A stretch of 64,000 nt of DNA from Trematomus loennbergii (Eukaryota; Chordata; Actinopteri; Perciformes; Nototheniidae): positions 124,001-188,000 of the forward strand of contig JAAOOA010000390.1 in NCBI GenBank assembly GCA_012861695.1, given 5' to 3'. Positions 41,805 through 61,616 of the stretch are shown one piece after another. Position 1 is the first letter of the stretch; every line of letters begins with the position of its first letter. The position numbers and the translations under genes are program-made. The notes under the pieces are model-generated. The model did not search any database. It saw only the letters and a program-made list of their open reading frames with translations, and was not told the origin of the DNA.

Positions 41805-42139
41805 ATAGCGATAGCCTTAGAGGGCGAAGCCTTATACGAAATAGAACTGGGGTTACGTATTGTAACCCAGCTTCTATGAGTATAGGCGCAGCCCTCTAAG
41901 GTTCGGGCCCCACTGGCTCCGCGAATAGCTGAAGAAAAGCTGTTTGTGTGGGAGCAGATTGACGGGCATACTTCCTATTTATACGGAAGTGAGACCGTAG
42001 GTGGGGCCCACGTCATAGGTGGGCGTGGATTAAGTCTGTCAGTGCTGCGCATGCGCAGTGGGATTACCCAATAGCGATAGCCTTAGAGGGCTGCGCCTAT
42101 ACTCATAGAAGCTGGGTTACAATACGTAACCCCAGTTTC
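41805..42139. repeat. DIRS internal complementary region and right ITR
   Basis: CCCAATAGCGATAGCCTTAG occurs twice (41811 and 42068). GGGGTTACGTATTGTAACCC at 41861 is found inverted at 42113. The right ITR occupies 41965-42092. This is the rolling-template structure that lets DIRS complete both ends during reverse transcription. Confidence 0.85.
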
Positions 42140-42267
42140 AAGTTATGCCATGTTTTGTCTACCAGCTTTTAAATAAAGCTCGCTTTTTGTTTCAAGACCT
42201 TTTTTCAGTTTTTGTAGTCTGCATTTGGGTCCTACCTTTTTCCGCGATCTTTACAGTGATCGTAACA

Positions 42268-42628
42268 GATATGTTTCTAAAACCATTTAGTGCTTCACAT
42301 AATAAAATACACAACGGCTGTAGCCTGATGATATGCTTTAGGAGCTGTAGGTGCGTGTGTTTGGTGTAGGTGTGTGTGGTACAGTGTGTGCGTAGATGCA
42401 GCGGACAGACAGGTCTCAGTTGGTTTGGTGTCCTCTGCTTACTTTTAATACTTGTAAATAAAACTTTTGGCCCGTAATTTATTTCCCTCATTGTAGCGAC
42501 CAGAGAGGGGAGAGGGGGGGGGGGGATATATCCAGTCTCTGATAGTGTTACGTTATTATGAGAGTGCTCTGTTTGATTCTGAAATTGTATATATTTATAT
42601 AAATATATACATGAGTGTGTGTGTGTGT

Positions 42629-42661
<33 letters not shown>

Positions 42662-42796
42662 GCATCTGTAGCCTGTTATTGTCTCATTATACCACACTGT
42701 GAATGAATTAAAAGTAAATATATAAGTGGTCATGAACACATCTGTTCATCAGAAGGAGGGCTGCTGTGCCTCCTGTCATCATTAATGGACGTCTCT
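42268..42796. other. Intergenic, microsatellites only
   Basis: A G10 run (42517-42526), an AT stretch (42585-42610) and a (GT)n tract (42615-42659). No gene seen. Confidence 0.6.
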
Positions 42797-43781
42797 TTAA
42801 AGGACACCTATCATGCTATATTTAAATTATATATTGTAGGGCCATACCTATATAAGTTATATGTATACGTTTCTGTTTTCAAAATACCAAACAGATCATG
42901 CATTTTAGCCATGCCTCATTTCGCTCTATTTGCTGTTCTCTAGCCCTGTTTTTGCAGGGGTCTGATTCTGTGAGCTGCAGCTGACCACGCCCCCTGCAGG
43001 AGAGGGGAGCCGTGCTCTGATCAGCTGCTGGGCTGTCAGAAGAGGGGGAGAAAAAGAGATCTCCTCCTCCGTGTTTTATTATATAGAGTCGTTATTCATT
43101 TGTTTTAAAGCTCAATAAATAACAAAGAAGACCTTTGACCGGCACTTTTCTAATTTTGTCCGGAAGATTTAAACTTTAACGGACATCTTGACCGGCGAAA
43201 GAAAACCTAACTGAAACTCTGCCGCACGGTCCCCTCGTTCCTTGGAAGAGGCGGAGAGGTGGGTGTTTGTCATCTGCTGGTGGACTAACCGGAGAGAATT
43301 ACAGTGCTTGCCTCGACGGGGAGGGATTGCATTGAATTAAAGCAGCGGGAGCAAACGCTTGCCTCGGGAGGGAGAAAAAAAGCCACAGCGGAGAATAAAC
43401 AGAAGGGTAACCATGGCAACCATGCGCGGGAAGTCTTCTTCGCTGCTTTTGTGGCAGACTACAGCGCCACTTACAGGCCTGGCATATGTACTACAGCGTC
43501 TCCAGCGCTTTCGAGCGGCAATGGCCGGCCGTGGCCCAACCCCACATTCCCCTGATAGGTGGAGAGTTGGCCCAATAGCCGTAGCGCCACCGTCCTGACG
43601 TCAGTGAAGTGTTCAAATCTGGATCAGTTTTTATCAGATCCGTTGCAGCCCCTTTTTTAGAGATTTGGGTATGGAGGAAAATAGAGAGGGTTGTGTTTTC
43701 TGACACTTGGTGAGTTCCCTGGAACACCGGGGACACATATTCATGTATACAAGTGCATTTTGCATGATAGGTCCCCTTTAA
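42797..43781. mobile_element. TTAA-flanked MITE, long version
   Basis: Ends TTAAAGGACACCTATCATGC and GCATGATAGGTCCCCTTTAA; TTAA stands at both borders. The outer parts match the 479-bp relative at 52578-53056; the middle (about 42980-43460) is extra here. No transposase. TTAA targeting points to piggyBac or Kolobok; not decidable. Confidence 0.8.
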
Positions 43782-43789
43782 AATGACCG

Positions 43790-43960
43790 CTCAGAGGAGA
43801 GGAGTTCTCATTTCTCTAACCGCCTGCTGCTTCCCCTCCTGTCTCCTCGGCTCCCCTCCTCGGTACTCCGCTCGCATCTCCTGTGGGCGGGACTAAGTCT
43901 CGAGGATAGGAGTCGAGGAGGGGAATTTGATGAAATGAGAAAGGGCCTTCGTATGGCAGC
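43790..43960. mobile_element. Short MITE, CTCCTCGACTCC family
   Basis: A 170-bp element ending GGGGAATTTGATGAAATGAGAAAGG, related in inverse to 25505-25560. Its left end is GAGTTCTCATTTCTCTAA. No coding content. Confidence 0.5.
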
Positions 43961-44875
43961 CATAATAATAAGTGAAGGACTCAGACACATTTATATGTTT
44001 GCTGTAAAACAAGAACTTTATTGTCAAGGATTGTTGGAAAAAAGGAGAATCCTGTCCAACGTCATGCAATTTCCCAGTTTGGTTCAGAGTGTAATGTTCA
44101 AGTCTGTTTCCCATCACCATACATATAAATTCAGTTTGACCAAAGATATGATTACATTCTGCACACACAGGAAGAAAATGATCACAAAGCCAAATGTACC
44201 AAACACAAACAGTCTGTATTTATCTCAGGGAATACAGACGGAGCTACAGGACGTTGTTGCAGTCGTCATGAATCAGAGCTGAGGTGTAAATATTCAGTTT
44301 CATTCTTAATCACACGATGCAGTAACTGCTAATAAAACCCAGACACATTTAGACTGATCCATAACGCTGCGTTTAACTGTATTCAAGCCGGGAACACACT
44401 GTGCAAAAGACCTCAATAACTGATTCTATAATAAAGTTTGAACATGTTTAGTTGAGTTTTTCATCTCATATTGGTTGTTTTTCTGTTGAGCACCTGAAGT
44501 TTACCTGTGTATGAAATGTGATATAAGAATTAATATTAACTTAAAGAACATGGAGAGTGAGTACTACGGTCAGATCACATGTTATTTTACAGTTTAAGAT
44601 GAAACTCTAAATAATTGTAATCATTTCAGTCCTACAGTATATTAAACGTCTTCTGGTTGGATTTAGGTTTCTATTATAGGTAAGAAGGTAAAGGGAAAAT
44701 GGAGTTTATTCCTGTTAAAATCAGGTTAAATAAATACAATATAATAAACAGAAAATAAATGAATAATATTAAAATAAAATAAAAAAGTAAATAAAAAACG
44801 TGTTTTTTGTTTTAGTAATATAAGAATATTCCTTGTAAATTAAAGATAAAATAACTAAATACATTTTGAAGACTT
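43961..44875. other. Possible 3' UTR / intergenic of the DPP gene
   Basis: No ORF with domains. On the minus strand, the AATAAA at 44022-44017 and moderate complexity fit the far 3' end of the DPP6/10-like transcript, whose stop codon is 2.5 kb upstream. Unproven. Confidence 0.35.
44017..44022 (-). promoter_or_regulatory. Candidate polyadenylation signal (AATAAA, minus)
   Basis: AATAAA on the minus strand, followed by AGTTCTTGTTTTACAGCAAA. It would end the DPP-like transcript; many other AATAAA words exist in the AT-rich region, so weight is low. Confidence 0.25.
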
Positions 44876-45370
44876 TTAAAGGGGACCTATCATGCAAAAT
44901 GCACTTTTTAATGTCTTTTCTACATCAACGGTGTGTCAGGGAACTCACGCAGCGTCAGAAAATAAACCCCTCCTCTTTTCCTCCGTACCCAAATCTCTAA
45001 AAACGGGGAACAACGGAGCTGATCCAGATTTGCGTCCGATATGACGTAATATCTGAAATGTGGACCCACGGCCCAATCAGAAACGTTGCTATCAGAAACA
45101 ATGCCCGACTGTTTTGGACGTAATATGGTCGGTGTTTACATTAGCATCGCTAACACTCAGAGCTAACCTGTACTGGAGAGCATGTGTGTGAAGAAGCAGG
45201 AAATAAAAAGGAACTCACCTTGTGGTATAACCGGCAAGAGAGAAAGCCTTTGAGCTCCATACTGTTTCAGAGATAATCCTTGATCTAATAATCCTTGCTT
45301 TTCATCACCGCAGTGTTTTAGACAGTATCTGCCAGGTCCCGCATGAGCCGGCATAAGCTCCGCCCCTCTT
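44876..45370. mobile_element. TTAA MITE, one end truncated
   Basis: Starts TTAAAGGGGACCTATCATGC and continues colinear (inverted) with the right ends of the elements at 43781 and 53056 (CTCCGTACCCAAATCTCTAA), then diverges. The far end is unclear near 45370. Confidence 0.65.
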
Positions 45371-45833
45371 ATTTTTATTTATTTCAGTTTTTAAAAAATA
45401 AAAGCTTTATTTTTATTTAGCCTTTATTTATACAGGTGAAAATCTAATTTACCGATAATACAAAGGTAAAATAAATATATGAATATAAAAAGTAAATATG
45501 TATAAATGAATAAATAAGGGGTTTTAATCTCAAGAAATATGGTAATGTTCCTGGTAAAATAAGGGTAAATTGAAAAAAGAAAAGTACTCAGGTCTTCCGA
45601 TGTGTTCCCGGCTGTTGGCATAGTTTGCTCTTTCCCCCTGATGGGTGAGACTCAGATCTGAGAAACACAGAAAATGTAAACTGATCCACGTCATGCAGCC
45701 GTAACGACATGCATGCTTTAAATGTACAACCTTTGGCAGAACCAGCAGCCTCCTCAGGAAGTGGAAACGACCACGGCCCGACACGCAGAGTAAAACATCA
45801 ACAAGGTAAAGAGAGGCGCTCCAGGTCTGCAGG
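45371..45833. other. AT-rich non-coding DNA
   Basis: Runs of A/T, low complexity to 45560, then unique DNA. Probably 3' UTR or downstream region of the DPP-like gene. No gene. Confidence 0.4.
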
Positions 45834-46399
45834 CAGAGGGGGGAAGTAGTGGAGTACAAATACTTCCTTACTGTTTTTAAATACATTTTTCTGGTGTCAG
45901 TACTTTACTCCACTACTTATTTTTCTGACCACTTTTCACTTTGACTTCTTACATGTTGAACAAATACCTGTACTTTCTACTTCTCACATTTCCCAAACAG
46001 GCTGGTTCCTTTAGTTTGAATGTGTGTTTGGTGGCGTGATCATTATTATTTAGAGTCATTGCGTGCCTATTGATTTGAACACGATCCGTGTATCCATCAT
46101 TTCCTGGTCTTCTCTAAAGAAGAGGGACCAATGAAACGTTGTCATGTTGCCGTTGTTCAGCATGGAAACATTCATTAGCTAACAATGACATTATTGTTCT
46201 ATTAATATAAAGGGAGGTCAGGTACTCTTTAAAACAGCTGCTAGTTATGGGTACTTTTTACTGAAGTACATTTCAAAGCCCTCTTTACTTTGACTTGAAA
46301 GAAGTTTAGTCAGTACTTCTACTTTTACCAGAGTATTTTTAAACACGAGTATCTGTACTTCTACTTGAGTAAAGGATGTGTGTACTTCTGCCCTCTCTG
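45834..46399. mobile_element. hAT MITE with 8-bp TSD TCTGCAGG
   Basis: Ends CAGAGGGGGGAAGTA and TACTTCTGCCCTCTCTG. Both flanks are TCTGCAGG (45826-45833, 46400-46407), a perfect 8-bp duplication. It sits 95 bp beyond the DPP-like stop codon, so it would lie in the 3' UTR. A longer inverted relative is at 48940-51073. Confidence 0.85.
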
Positions 46400-46494
46400 T
46401 CTGCAGGAGGCGATGAGTTTGGTCCCCGCTCCTGAGTTAATCCAAAGTGATGCATAAAGTGACCTCCAGTCCAGAGATAGTCCTTCCTCACGCC

Positions 46495-55261
<8,767 letters not shown>

Positions 55262-55767
55262 CTGACAGAGAGACCAGAACACGTTATTACATCACAGGAG
55301 AGAACATTACCTCTATATAAGAAATAAGAGAAAATACAAATATAACTGATAAAAACGTAACTTCGTAAGAGGTACCATTTTACTTTATATAAATATTAAG
55401 AGATAAGAGACAAGCAACCTTTTATTAGAGATAAAAGAAAATAAACTTTATATAACAGAAGAGAGAACTCAAACTTAATATGAGAGTTCAAAGAGTTGCT
55501 TTGAAACCACATGCAGAACTACAGGTCCACCACTAGGGGGGAGTGTAGAGTCCCTGAAAGAGGATCTGCATTAGTCCACTTTCTCAAACAGAGCAATAAC
55601 ACATTGAAAACCAATCGATCACACATCAGTTTAGCTTTCTGTGATTTGTATCGTTTTCATTATTTTATTTAAATGAGTTAGTATATCTAGTCTTTTACAT
55701 TTTGAAGATAGAAATGTAAATGTTATGTGAAGTGTTTTAGTTTGGGCACACGTATGAAATATGTTGT
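55262..55767. other. DPP-like intron, no exon seen
   Basis: AT-rich unique DNA, nothing recognised. Confidence 0.4.
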
Positions 55768-55775
55768 GATATCAC

Positions 55776-56056
55776 CAGGGGCGCACCTTGCGAACAAGCA
55801 AGGTAGGCAACTGCTTGGGGCCCCGGACCAGAAGGGGCCCCCAAAGAAGGTAGATTAAGAAGGTCCACAGCAACGACAACATGAAACACCCTTTAAATTA
55901 CTGCAACGACATGTCGGGTAACCCCTCAAGGGGGCCCATGCATAGCGCGCGGTCAAAAGCTCATAATTTCAGTTGCGCGGCTCCACTCCGGGGGGTGGGG
56001 GGGCGGGGTCATGTCCCTTGTGCTTGGGGTCCCCAGAGCGTCTTGGGGCGCCACTG
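55776..56056. mobile_element. 281-bp hAT MITE
   Basis: Starts CAGGGGCGCACC and ends GGGGCGCCACTG; flanks GATATCAC and GATTTCAC form an 8-bp duplication with one mismatch. No coding capacity. Confidence 0.8.
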
Positions 56057-56329
56057 GATTTCACATGTGTTAATGTTGTTATTTGTGTTGACCTGCTATA
56101 ATCTCTTATCTCTTTGAGATTCATGTACATGGTCCCTGACAACTACCCCTAAACTGAACTTTATATGAGAGAGAGAAGCTGAACTTTGTATAGTTGATAA
56201 GGGGAAAAGCTTAAAGGCCGTTAGCAGAGAAGGACAGTCTGTAGTTTGATTTTCTTTCAGGAGAGAGTCTGGACTCCTCTGTACTCAGGAAATATCTGAA
56301 GAAAAAGATAAAATAATCACAGAGAGGAT

Positions 56330-57016
56330 TGTCTTAGTGAGGATTATCTATCCCTCTGCTTCATGTCTCTTCTTCATCAACATGTGTCCCCTCTTCTTCA
56401 TGTCTCTTCTACATCAACATGTGTCCTCTCTTCTTCATGTCTCTTCTACATCAACATGTGTCCCCTCTTCTTCATGTCTCTTCTACATCAGCATGTGTCC
56501 CCTCTTCTTCATGTCTCTTCTTCATCAACATGTGTCCCCTCTTCTTCATGTCTCTTCTACATCAGCATGTGTCCCCTCTGTGTAAAGAGACTCTGAAAGT
56601 TTCAGGAACAAAGATTCTCTCTCTTTTTGTCCTGATCCATTTATATAAAAACTGAAAATGAGCTGATCAGATTTTGGCCACTTGATGATGTCATAACGAT
56701 GTTTTGTCTTGTGTAACCATTAGCCAATCAGCAACCAAGGTAACCCCCCCCCACCTTATCACCTGAATCTCCTCCTAGAGCTCCATTGAGTTCTTTGTAA
56801 CCAAATGTCTCTCAGAGGGGCGTGGGGAGGGGCTCCTTATTTTCATCTAAAGTAACAGACAGAGAATCAGCACTTTGGAAACAGGGCTGAAACAGAGGGG
56901 ATTATGGGTAATGCTGCAATGATCTGTTTGGTGTTTCAGCCAATCAGAGACAGGCTCTGGATATATCTGAGGCCTATAATATATTGATGAAAAAAAGTAT
57001 GATAGGGGACCTTTAA
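56330..57016. mobile_element. TTAA MITE copy with internal 37-bp tandem repeat
   Basis: Right border AAGTATGATAGGGGACCTTTAA (TTAA at 57013-57016) matches the MITE family. Near the other side a 37-bp unit (CATGTGTCCCCTCTTCTTCA..) is repeated six times at 56381, 56418, 56455, 56492, 56529 and 56566. The other copies have a single comparable unit (44918-44935). The left border is not clear. Confidence 0.65.
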
Positions 57017-57102
57017 GTGAGGTTTTGAATGCAGGATGTTTACTGGGTGATTTTCACACTGTGGTATTAATATGTTTATTTAAATGTTTATAATAATTCA
57101 AG

Positions 57103-57471
57103 ATGGCGCCTGTGTCGGCTCGCCGCTCAGCTCTCTCTCTACCTTTAGCTATCCTGTTTTTGTTTTATGTTTGTCAGAATGTCTCTGCTCTGCTCGTTTA
57201 TGATCGCCAAGCTCTCCTCCACCTCAGACCCTCACTGGAGTTGATATTGCTGCCCAAACCTACATCTGGCAACCATAAATCGTCCCCCCCCCTCTACTGT
57301 CGATATCCCACCTACCTGCGCCGGTTGCCCTGCATCCTGCCTCGCCGAAAGCGCTTTAGACGACGGGGAAAGCGTGGTGGTGCACTGGTCCATCTTAAGG
57401 CATACCTGACGGCTTCTTCTGGAATTATCCACGCCTCGGATGTCATGGCCCTCCCGCTGCACGCCATGTGA
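57103..57471 (+). CDS. LINE 5' open frame, 122 aa
   Basis: A hydrophobic start (LSLPLAILFLFYVCQNVSAL) is followed by a basic stretch (RRKRFRRRGKRGG). Such a leader is common upstream of the endonuclease in fish LINEs and probably belongs to the same ORF after a frame change at 57440-57470. No separate function known. Confidence 0.5.
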   Translation: MAPVSARRSALSLPLAILFLFYVCQNVSALLVYDRQALLHLRPSLELILLPKPTSGNHKSSPPLYCRYPTYLRRLPCILPRRKRFRRRGKRGGALVHLKAYLTASSGIIHASDVMALPLHAM

Positions 57472-57617
57472 GGGATCGGTGGATTCGCCCCGTTTTTCCG
57501 GAGCTGCGGACTCTGAGGGCCCGCTGGCAGCTCCTCCTGCCCGACTGACTGCTCCCGGCCCGCGCGGCGTTCAACACGCACATCTTCGTCAGCTGAGACG
57601 CACTACACCTTCGGCAA

Positions 57618-60219
57618 GCCCGGAGCGAAAACTTTGCATGGCTTTGCTAAATGCTAGGTCGATAGCAAACAAAACGTTCCTGCTAAACGACTTCTTCACC
57701 TCTCGTGAACTGGATTTTATGTTCCTGACGGAGACCTGGGTCCACGCTGGCGAGTATACACCGTTCTCTGAACTTCTTCCTCCTGACTGTACATTCTTCA
57801 GCTCCCCCCGTGCCACTGGCCATGGTGGGGGCATAGCATCAGTGTTTAGAGCTAGCCTCCAATGCCGATTGCTTCACCCTGTAACTAGCTATGCTAGCTT
57901 TGAGTTGCAGCTTTTTGAACTGAACCCGGCCTCGCCTATACTCTGCGCAGTCGTGTATCGTCCGCCAAAGGTGCAATAAGGATTTCATAAATGACTTTTC
58001 TGACTTTCTGTCCGGGATCATGGTGAAATATGATCGTGTTTTGATCTCCGGAGACTTCAATGTCCATGTGTGTTGCGAGTCCAAACCTCTGGTTAGGGAC
58101 TTTTTAAATCTCCTTTGATTTTGGTCTCGTTCAGTCCGTGGCTGGCCCAACACACGAAAAAGGACACACTTTGGACTTAGTATTATCGTTTGGACTGTCT
58201 GTATCTGTGGATGAAATATGTGCAGCAACGCGTATCTCAGACCATTTACCGGTTCTGTTTACAACCTATCCCTTCCGCAGGAGTCGAATCACGTGCCCCG
58301 CGCGTCGTCTGCGTTCGATTAACCCCTTGACTGCCTCACAGTTCTCTGATGTTTTTAATGCTTCTCCGATCTGTAAATTAGATGTGAACTGTGCTTTTAA
58401 TGCTGATGAGCTTATCTCCATGTTTGACTCGACATGCACACTAATACTGGATTCTGTTGCTCCTTTTACGCTTAGACGCACCAAAGTTCTATCAGAGCCG
58501 TGGCTCAATGACTGTACTCGTGCTCTCAGACGCGCTTGCAGGCGTGCAGAGAGAAAATGGAAAAAGGATAAACTCCATGTCTCCCTAGAAATCCTTCGTG
58601 CTTGCCTTTCTGACTACCAGACGGCAGTCAAAGCAGCCAAAACAGAGCACATTTCTCTGTTAATCTCCAAAAACAGCCATAAACCTCAGGTTCTTTTTAA
58701 TGTCCTCAACTCTATCATTAATCCCTGTGATGTTTCTTCTATTGTCCCATCGACTACTCTCTGTGATAAGTTTCTTACATTTTTTATTGAAAAGGTATCT
58801 GCTCTTAGGCTAGCCCACACTAGTGCTACCCCAGATCCTGCTCCTTTTCTGTGCCCTGCTGTCCTCGACCACTTTGAGCCTGTATCCCTCTCTTCTCTCT
58901 CGGATGTAGTCAAGCACCTGCGGCCGACAAACTGCACCTCAGACAGCATTCCCTCTCGCCTTCTCAGAGATGTTTTTGATTCAGTTGGAGCAAGTATTTT
59001 ATTACTTTTAAACACCTCTCTTAGCTCAGGATGTGTCCCAGCTGCCTTCAAACATGCCGTGGTTAAGCCACTCTTAAAAAGAAAAATCTCGACCCCTCCA
59101 TTCTCGCAAATTTTAGGCCCATCTCCCAGCTACCTTTTTTATCAAAAGCCCTGGAGCGAGTAGTCTACGCCCAGCTGCAGTCTTTTTTAACCATCCATGG
59201 AATCCATGAAAAGTTTCAGTCTGGCTTCAAACCCATGCACAGCACTGAAACAGCCCTTTTAAGAGTTTTTAATGATCTGCTCCTAGCCGCCGACTCAGGT
59301 AGCCCAGCTGTCTTGGTGCTGTTAGACCTGACAGCTGCCTTTGACACTGTGGACCATAGCATCCTGCTGTCACGGCTTGAACAGTCCGCTGGCATCACAG
59401 GCTCTGCCCTTGCATGGTTCAGGTCCTACCTGACAGACCGTAGCTTCTCGTACAGCTAGGTGCCTTCTCCTCTGCCAAAGCCCCTCTTACCTGTGGGGTT
59501 CCCCAAGGCTCGATTCTGGGCCCCATCCTTTTTCTACTGTACATACTGCAATTCTCACAAAAATAATATTCCCTTCCACTGCTACGCCGACGATGTACAG
59601 ATCTATCTGCCTCTCAAAGCAAATGTCAAACACTCACTACAGCAGTGATGGACTGCTTAGCAGAGATAAAATCCTGGCTGAGCAAAAACTTCTCAACCTC
59701 AACGAGAGCAAGACTGAGGTCATCTTTTTTGGACCGCAACCTCCAGCCTCTCCGGTTGATATTCTGGGCTCTCAAAAAAAACATCCTCCCCTCGGTCATG
59801 AACCTTGGAGTGACCTTCACCAGCACTTTTAAATTCGACAAGCAGGTCAGCACCGTAGTAAATCCTGCTTTTTTAAATAAGACTATTGGCCAAAACCAAG
59901 TCGTATTTATCTTTTAATGACTTAGAAAGGGTTATTAACGCCTTTGTAACCTCGAGACTGGACTATTGCAACGCTCTGTATGTGGGTATGGACCAGGCCT
60001 CAATTAAACGCTGCAGCTAGTCCAAAACGCGCTGCACGTTTGCTGACTGGCCACAAAAAGCGTGACCACATCACCCCTATTCTGGCCTCACTACACTGGC
60101 TTCCAGTTCGGTTCAGAATTGATTTTAAAATCCTTTTATTTGTTTTTAAAGCACTAAATGGGCTGGCTCCGGCCTATATAGCTGAACTCTCCAGCGCTAC
60201 ACCCCAGCCAGAGCTTTAA
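57618..60219 (+). pseudogene. LINE endonuclease-reverse transcriptase, frameshifted
   Basis: The endonuclease (APE type) starts LCMALLNARSIANKTFLLND, then LDFMFLTETWV and GHGGGIASVF, VVYRPPK, SGDFNVHV, TLDLVLS and ISDHLPV. The RT follows: KPLLKRK, FQSGFKPMHSTETALLRV, LLDLTAAFDTVDHSILLSRL, and the box HCYADDVQIYL (59578-59610). The tail has CNALYVGM and HWLPVRFRIDFKIL. Every shift is one base and the motifs survive, so the copy is young or the shifts are consensus errors. Confidence 0.85.
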
Positions 60220-60590
60220 GGTCTGCTGACCAGCTGCTGCTGGTAGTGCCCAAGACCAGGCTAAAACCCGAGGGCACCGAGCCTTCGCAGCAGCTGGCCC
60301 TAGGCTCTGGAACACTCTGCCCCTCCATGTGAGGTCGGCCCAGACCCTAGGGGTTTTTAAATCACTCTAAAAACACACTTCTTCTCTCTGGCTTTCTAGT
60401 TAGAGCGGAGCACGACTCCTGACTTTTCCTTGTGTTTTTATTTTATTTTGTTTTTTAGATATATCTGTTGTAATTTATTGTCGTTTATTGTGATTGTAGT
60501 AATGTGTTTTTATTACATGTACAGCACTTTGGCTCGACCAAAAATCGCTTTTAAATGTGCTTATAAATAAAACCTGATTTGATTTGAAAT

Positions 60591-61166
60591 AACTTTGTTG
60601 AGCTTGTTTTTAGCTCTATTTCTATCTCACTGAACATAGTCCCTGTTTGTGAACTGGTTCAGCTGGTAAGGCTGGTTATGAATCAAGAGGAGGAGCTGCA
60701 GACAGGTGAGGGCGTAAAAGTCCAAATATTAGTCAGACTGCCAGATGCCATTTTACACCTGGACGGAGCAGGAGGAGAACAGGGTGAGTGTTAACACCAG
60801 GATCTGCTTTCTAATACATTATTTACTCTGTTTTACTGGATGTCAGAACATCAGCGTCCTAGAGTCCAATGAGACTTCTCCAAGTGGTGTAAACTGGTTT
60901 TATTTCCTGTTGTCTGATTCATCAAAGCAACATAACATGCGACAGCCCAGCGCAGTCAAAATGGGGAGCGGCCTGTCTGAAGTCTGACTGATTTGATGTA
61001 TTTGAACCAAGTGTTAAACTTTCCTGTCGGCTCCCAGACCGTAGTGTAGGAAACAGGGGTGACTCTCTGCAGTCTTCCAGGGCCGAAGCAACAAACTTCA
61101 GGTTCAATAACCCACTTTTCAATAAGGCAGACAGGCGAGCTCTTCTTTGGGAGGCCGTTGCATTTA
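60591..61166. other. No gene recognised
   Basis: A possible short exon (MPFYTWTEQEENR, 60745 to a GTGAGT donor at 60784) cannot be tied to any family. Otherwise unique DNA. Confidence 0.3.
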
Positions 61167-61404
61167 TTAAAGGTGGGGTAGGTAAGTTTGAGAAACCGGC
61201 TCGAGATACACTTGTTGTTATATTCCATGGAATGCTCTTAACATCCCGATAGCAATGAATATCTGAAGTGCTTTGACAAAAAATCCCTAAAAAAATGTCA
61301 TCTGTGGAAGCTGTAGTACTGTAAAAAGATTTTCTCCGGCTGTGTATTTTCAAATTCTTGCGCACTCGAGCTGGTTTCTCCAAAATTACCTACCCCACCT
61401 TTAA
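61167..61404. mobile_element. 238-bp MITE with TTAA TSD
   Basis: TTAA at both borders (61167-61170, 61401-61404). Terminal inverted repeats AGGTGGGGTAGGTAA / TTACCTACCCCACCT extend imperfectly for about 35 bp (..GAGAAACC(G/A)GCTCGAG). A piggyBac/Kolobok-type non-autonomous element, distinct from the GGGGACCTATCATGC family. Confidence 0.85.
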
Positions 61405-61501
61405 GGTCTTTGTTACAGATCTAACTTTGAAGACACTCGACAGACCTTTGCTGCTGTTTCGTTCACTTCAAAGAGAGGGGGGGGGGGGTGACGCACAACA
61501 T

Positions 61502-61616
<115 letters not shown>

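Larger units (their letters stand above)
37242..42139 (+). mobile_element. DIRS-type tyrosine-recombinase retrotransposon
   Basis: About 4.9 kb with three coding regions in DIRS order: gag-like, RT-RNase H, and tyrosine recombinase. The ends are inverted repeats, not direct LTRs: 37242-37403 pairs with 41965-42092. The complementary internal region (41811-41905) repeats the outer edges, including an inverted match of more than 50 bp (41855-41902 against 42085-42138). DIRS elements integrate without target duplication through a circular intermediate; none is seen. ORFs are broken only by single-base shifts. No methyltransferase-like domain was recognised. Confidence 0.9.
36893..42267. mobile_element. 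Solo LTR (about 480 bp) split by the DIRS element
   Basis: Left part 36893 to about 37241 starts TGTCACGATC. Right part about 42140-42267 ends GATCGTAACA. Both flanks carry GATAT (36888-36892 and 42268-42272), a perfect 5-bp target duplication. The TG..CA ends, short terminal inverted repeats and 5-bp TSD are LTR-retrotransposon hallmarks. AATAAA at 42172 would fit the LTR polyadenylation signal. No internal gag-pol of its own remains, hence solo LTR. The clade is not determinable here. Confidence 0.75.
57090..60590 (+). mobile_element. Near full-length LINE (CR1/L2/Rex1-like)
   Basis: Starts at AAGATGGCGCC, a common LINE 5' start. It carries endonuclease and reverse transcriptase and ends with GCTTATAAATAAAACCTGAT plus TTTGA repeats. 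About 3.5 kb, so little is missing. Frameshifts near 57975, 58115, 59095, 59457, 59650 and 60010 break the main ORF. Lies right of the DPP-like exons, same strand as the NLR genes. Confidence 0.85.

Noticed and set aside
43304..43598. ORFs at 43304-43555 and 43359-43598
   Set aside because: They lie within a MITE, absent from its sister copy or shifted there; no recognisable domain.
25505..43955. An 18-kb giant element bounded by inverted CCCTTTCTCATTTCATCA ends
   Set aside because: Each end belongs to its own small MITE, and better-supported element borders (25961-36860, 36893-42267) lie inside. No matching target duplication.
56337..56655. Ser/Leu/His repeat ORFs
   Set aside because: Translation of the 37-bp tandem repeat within a MITE.
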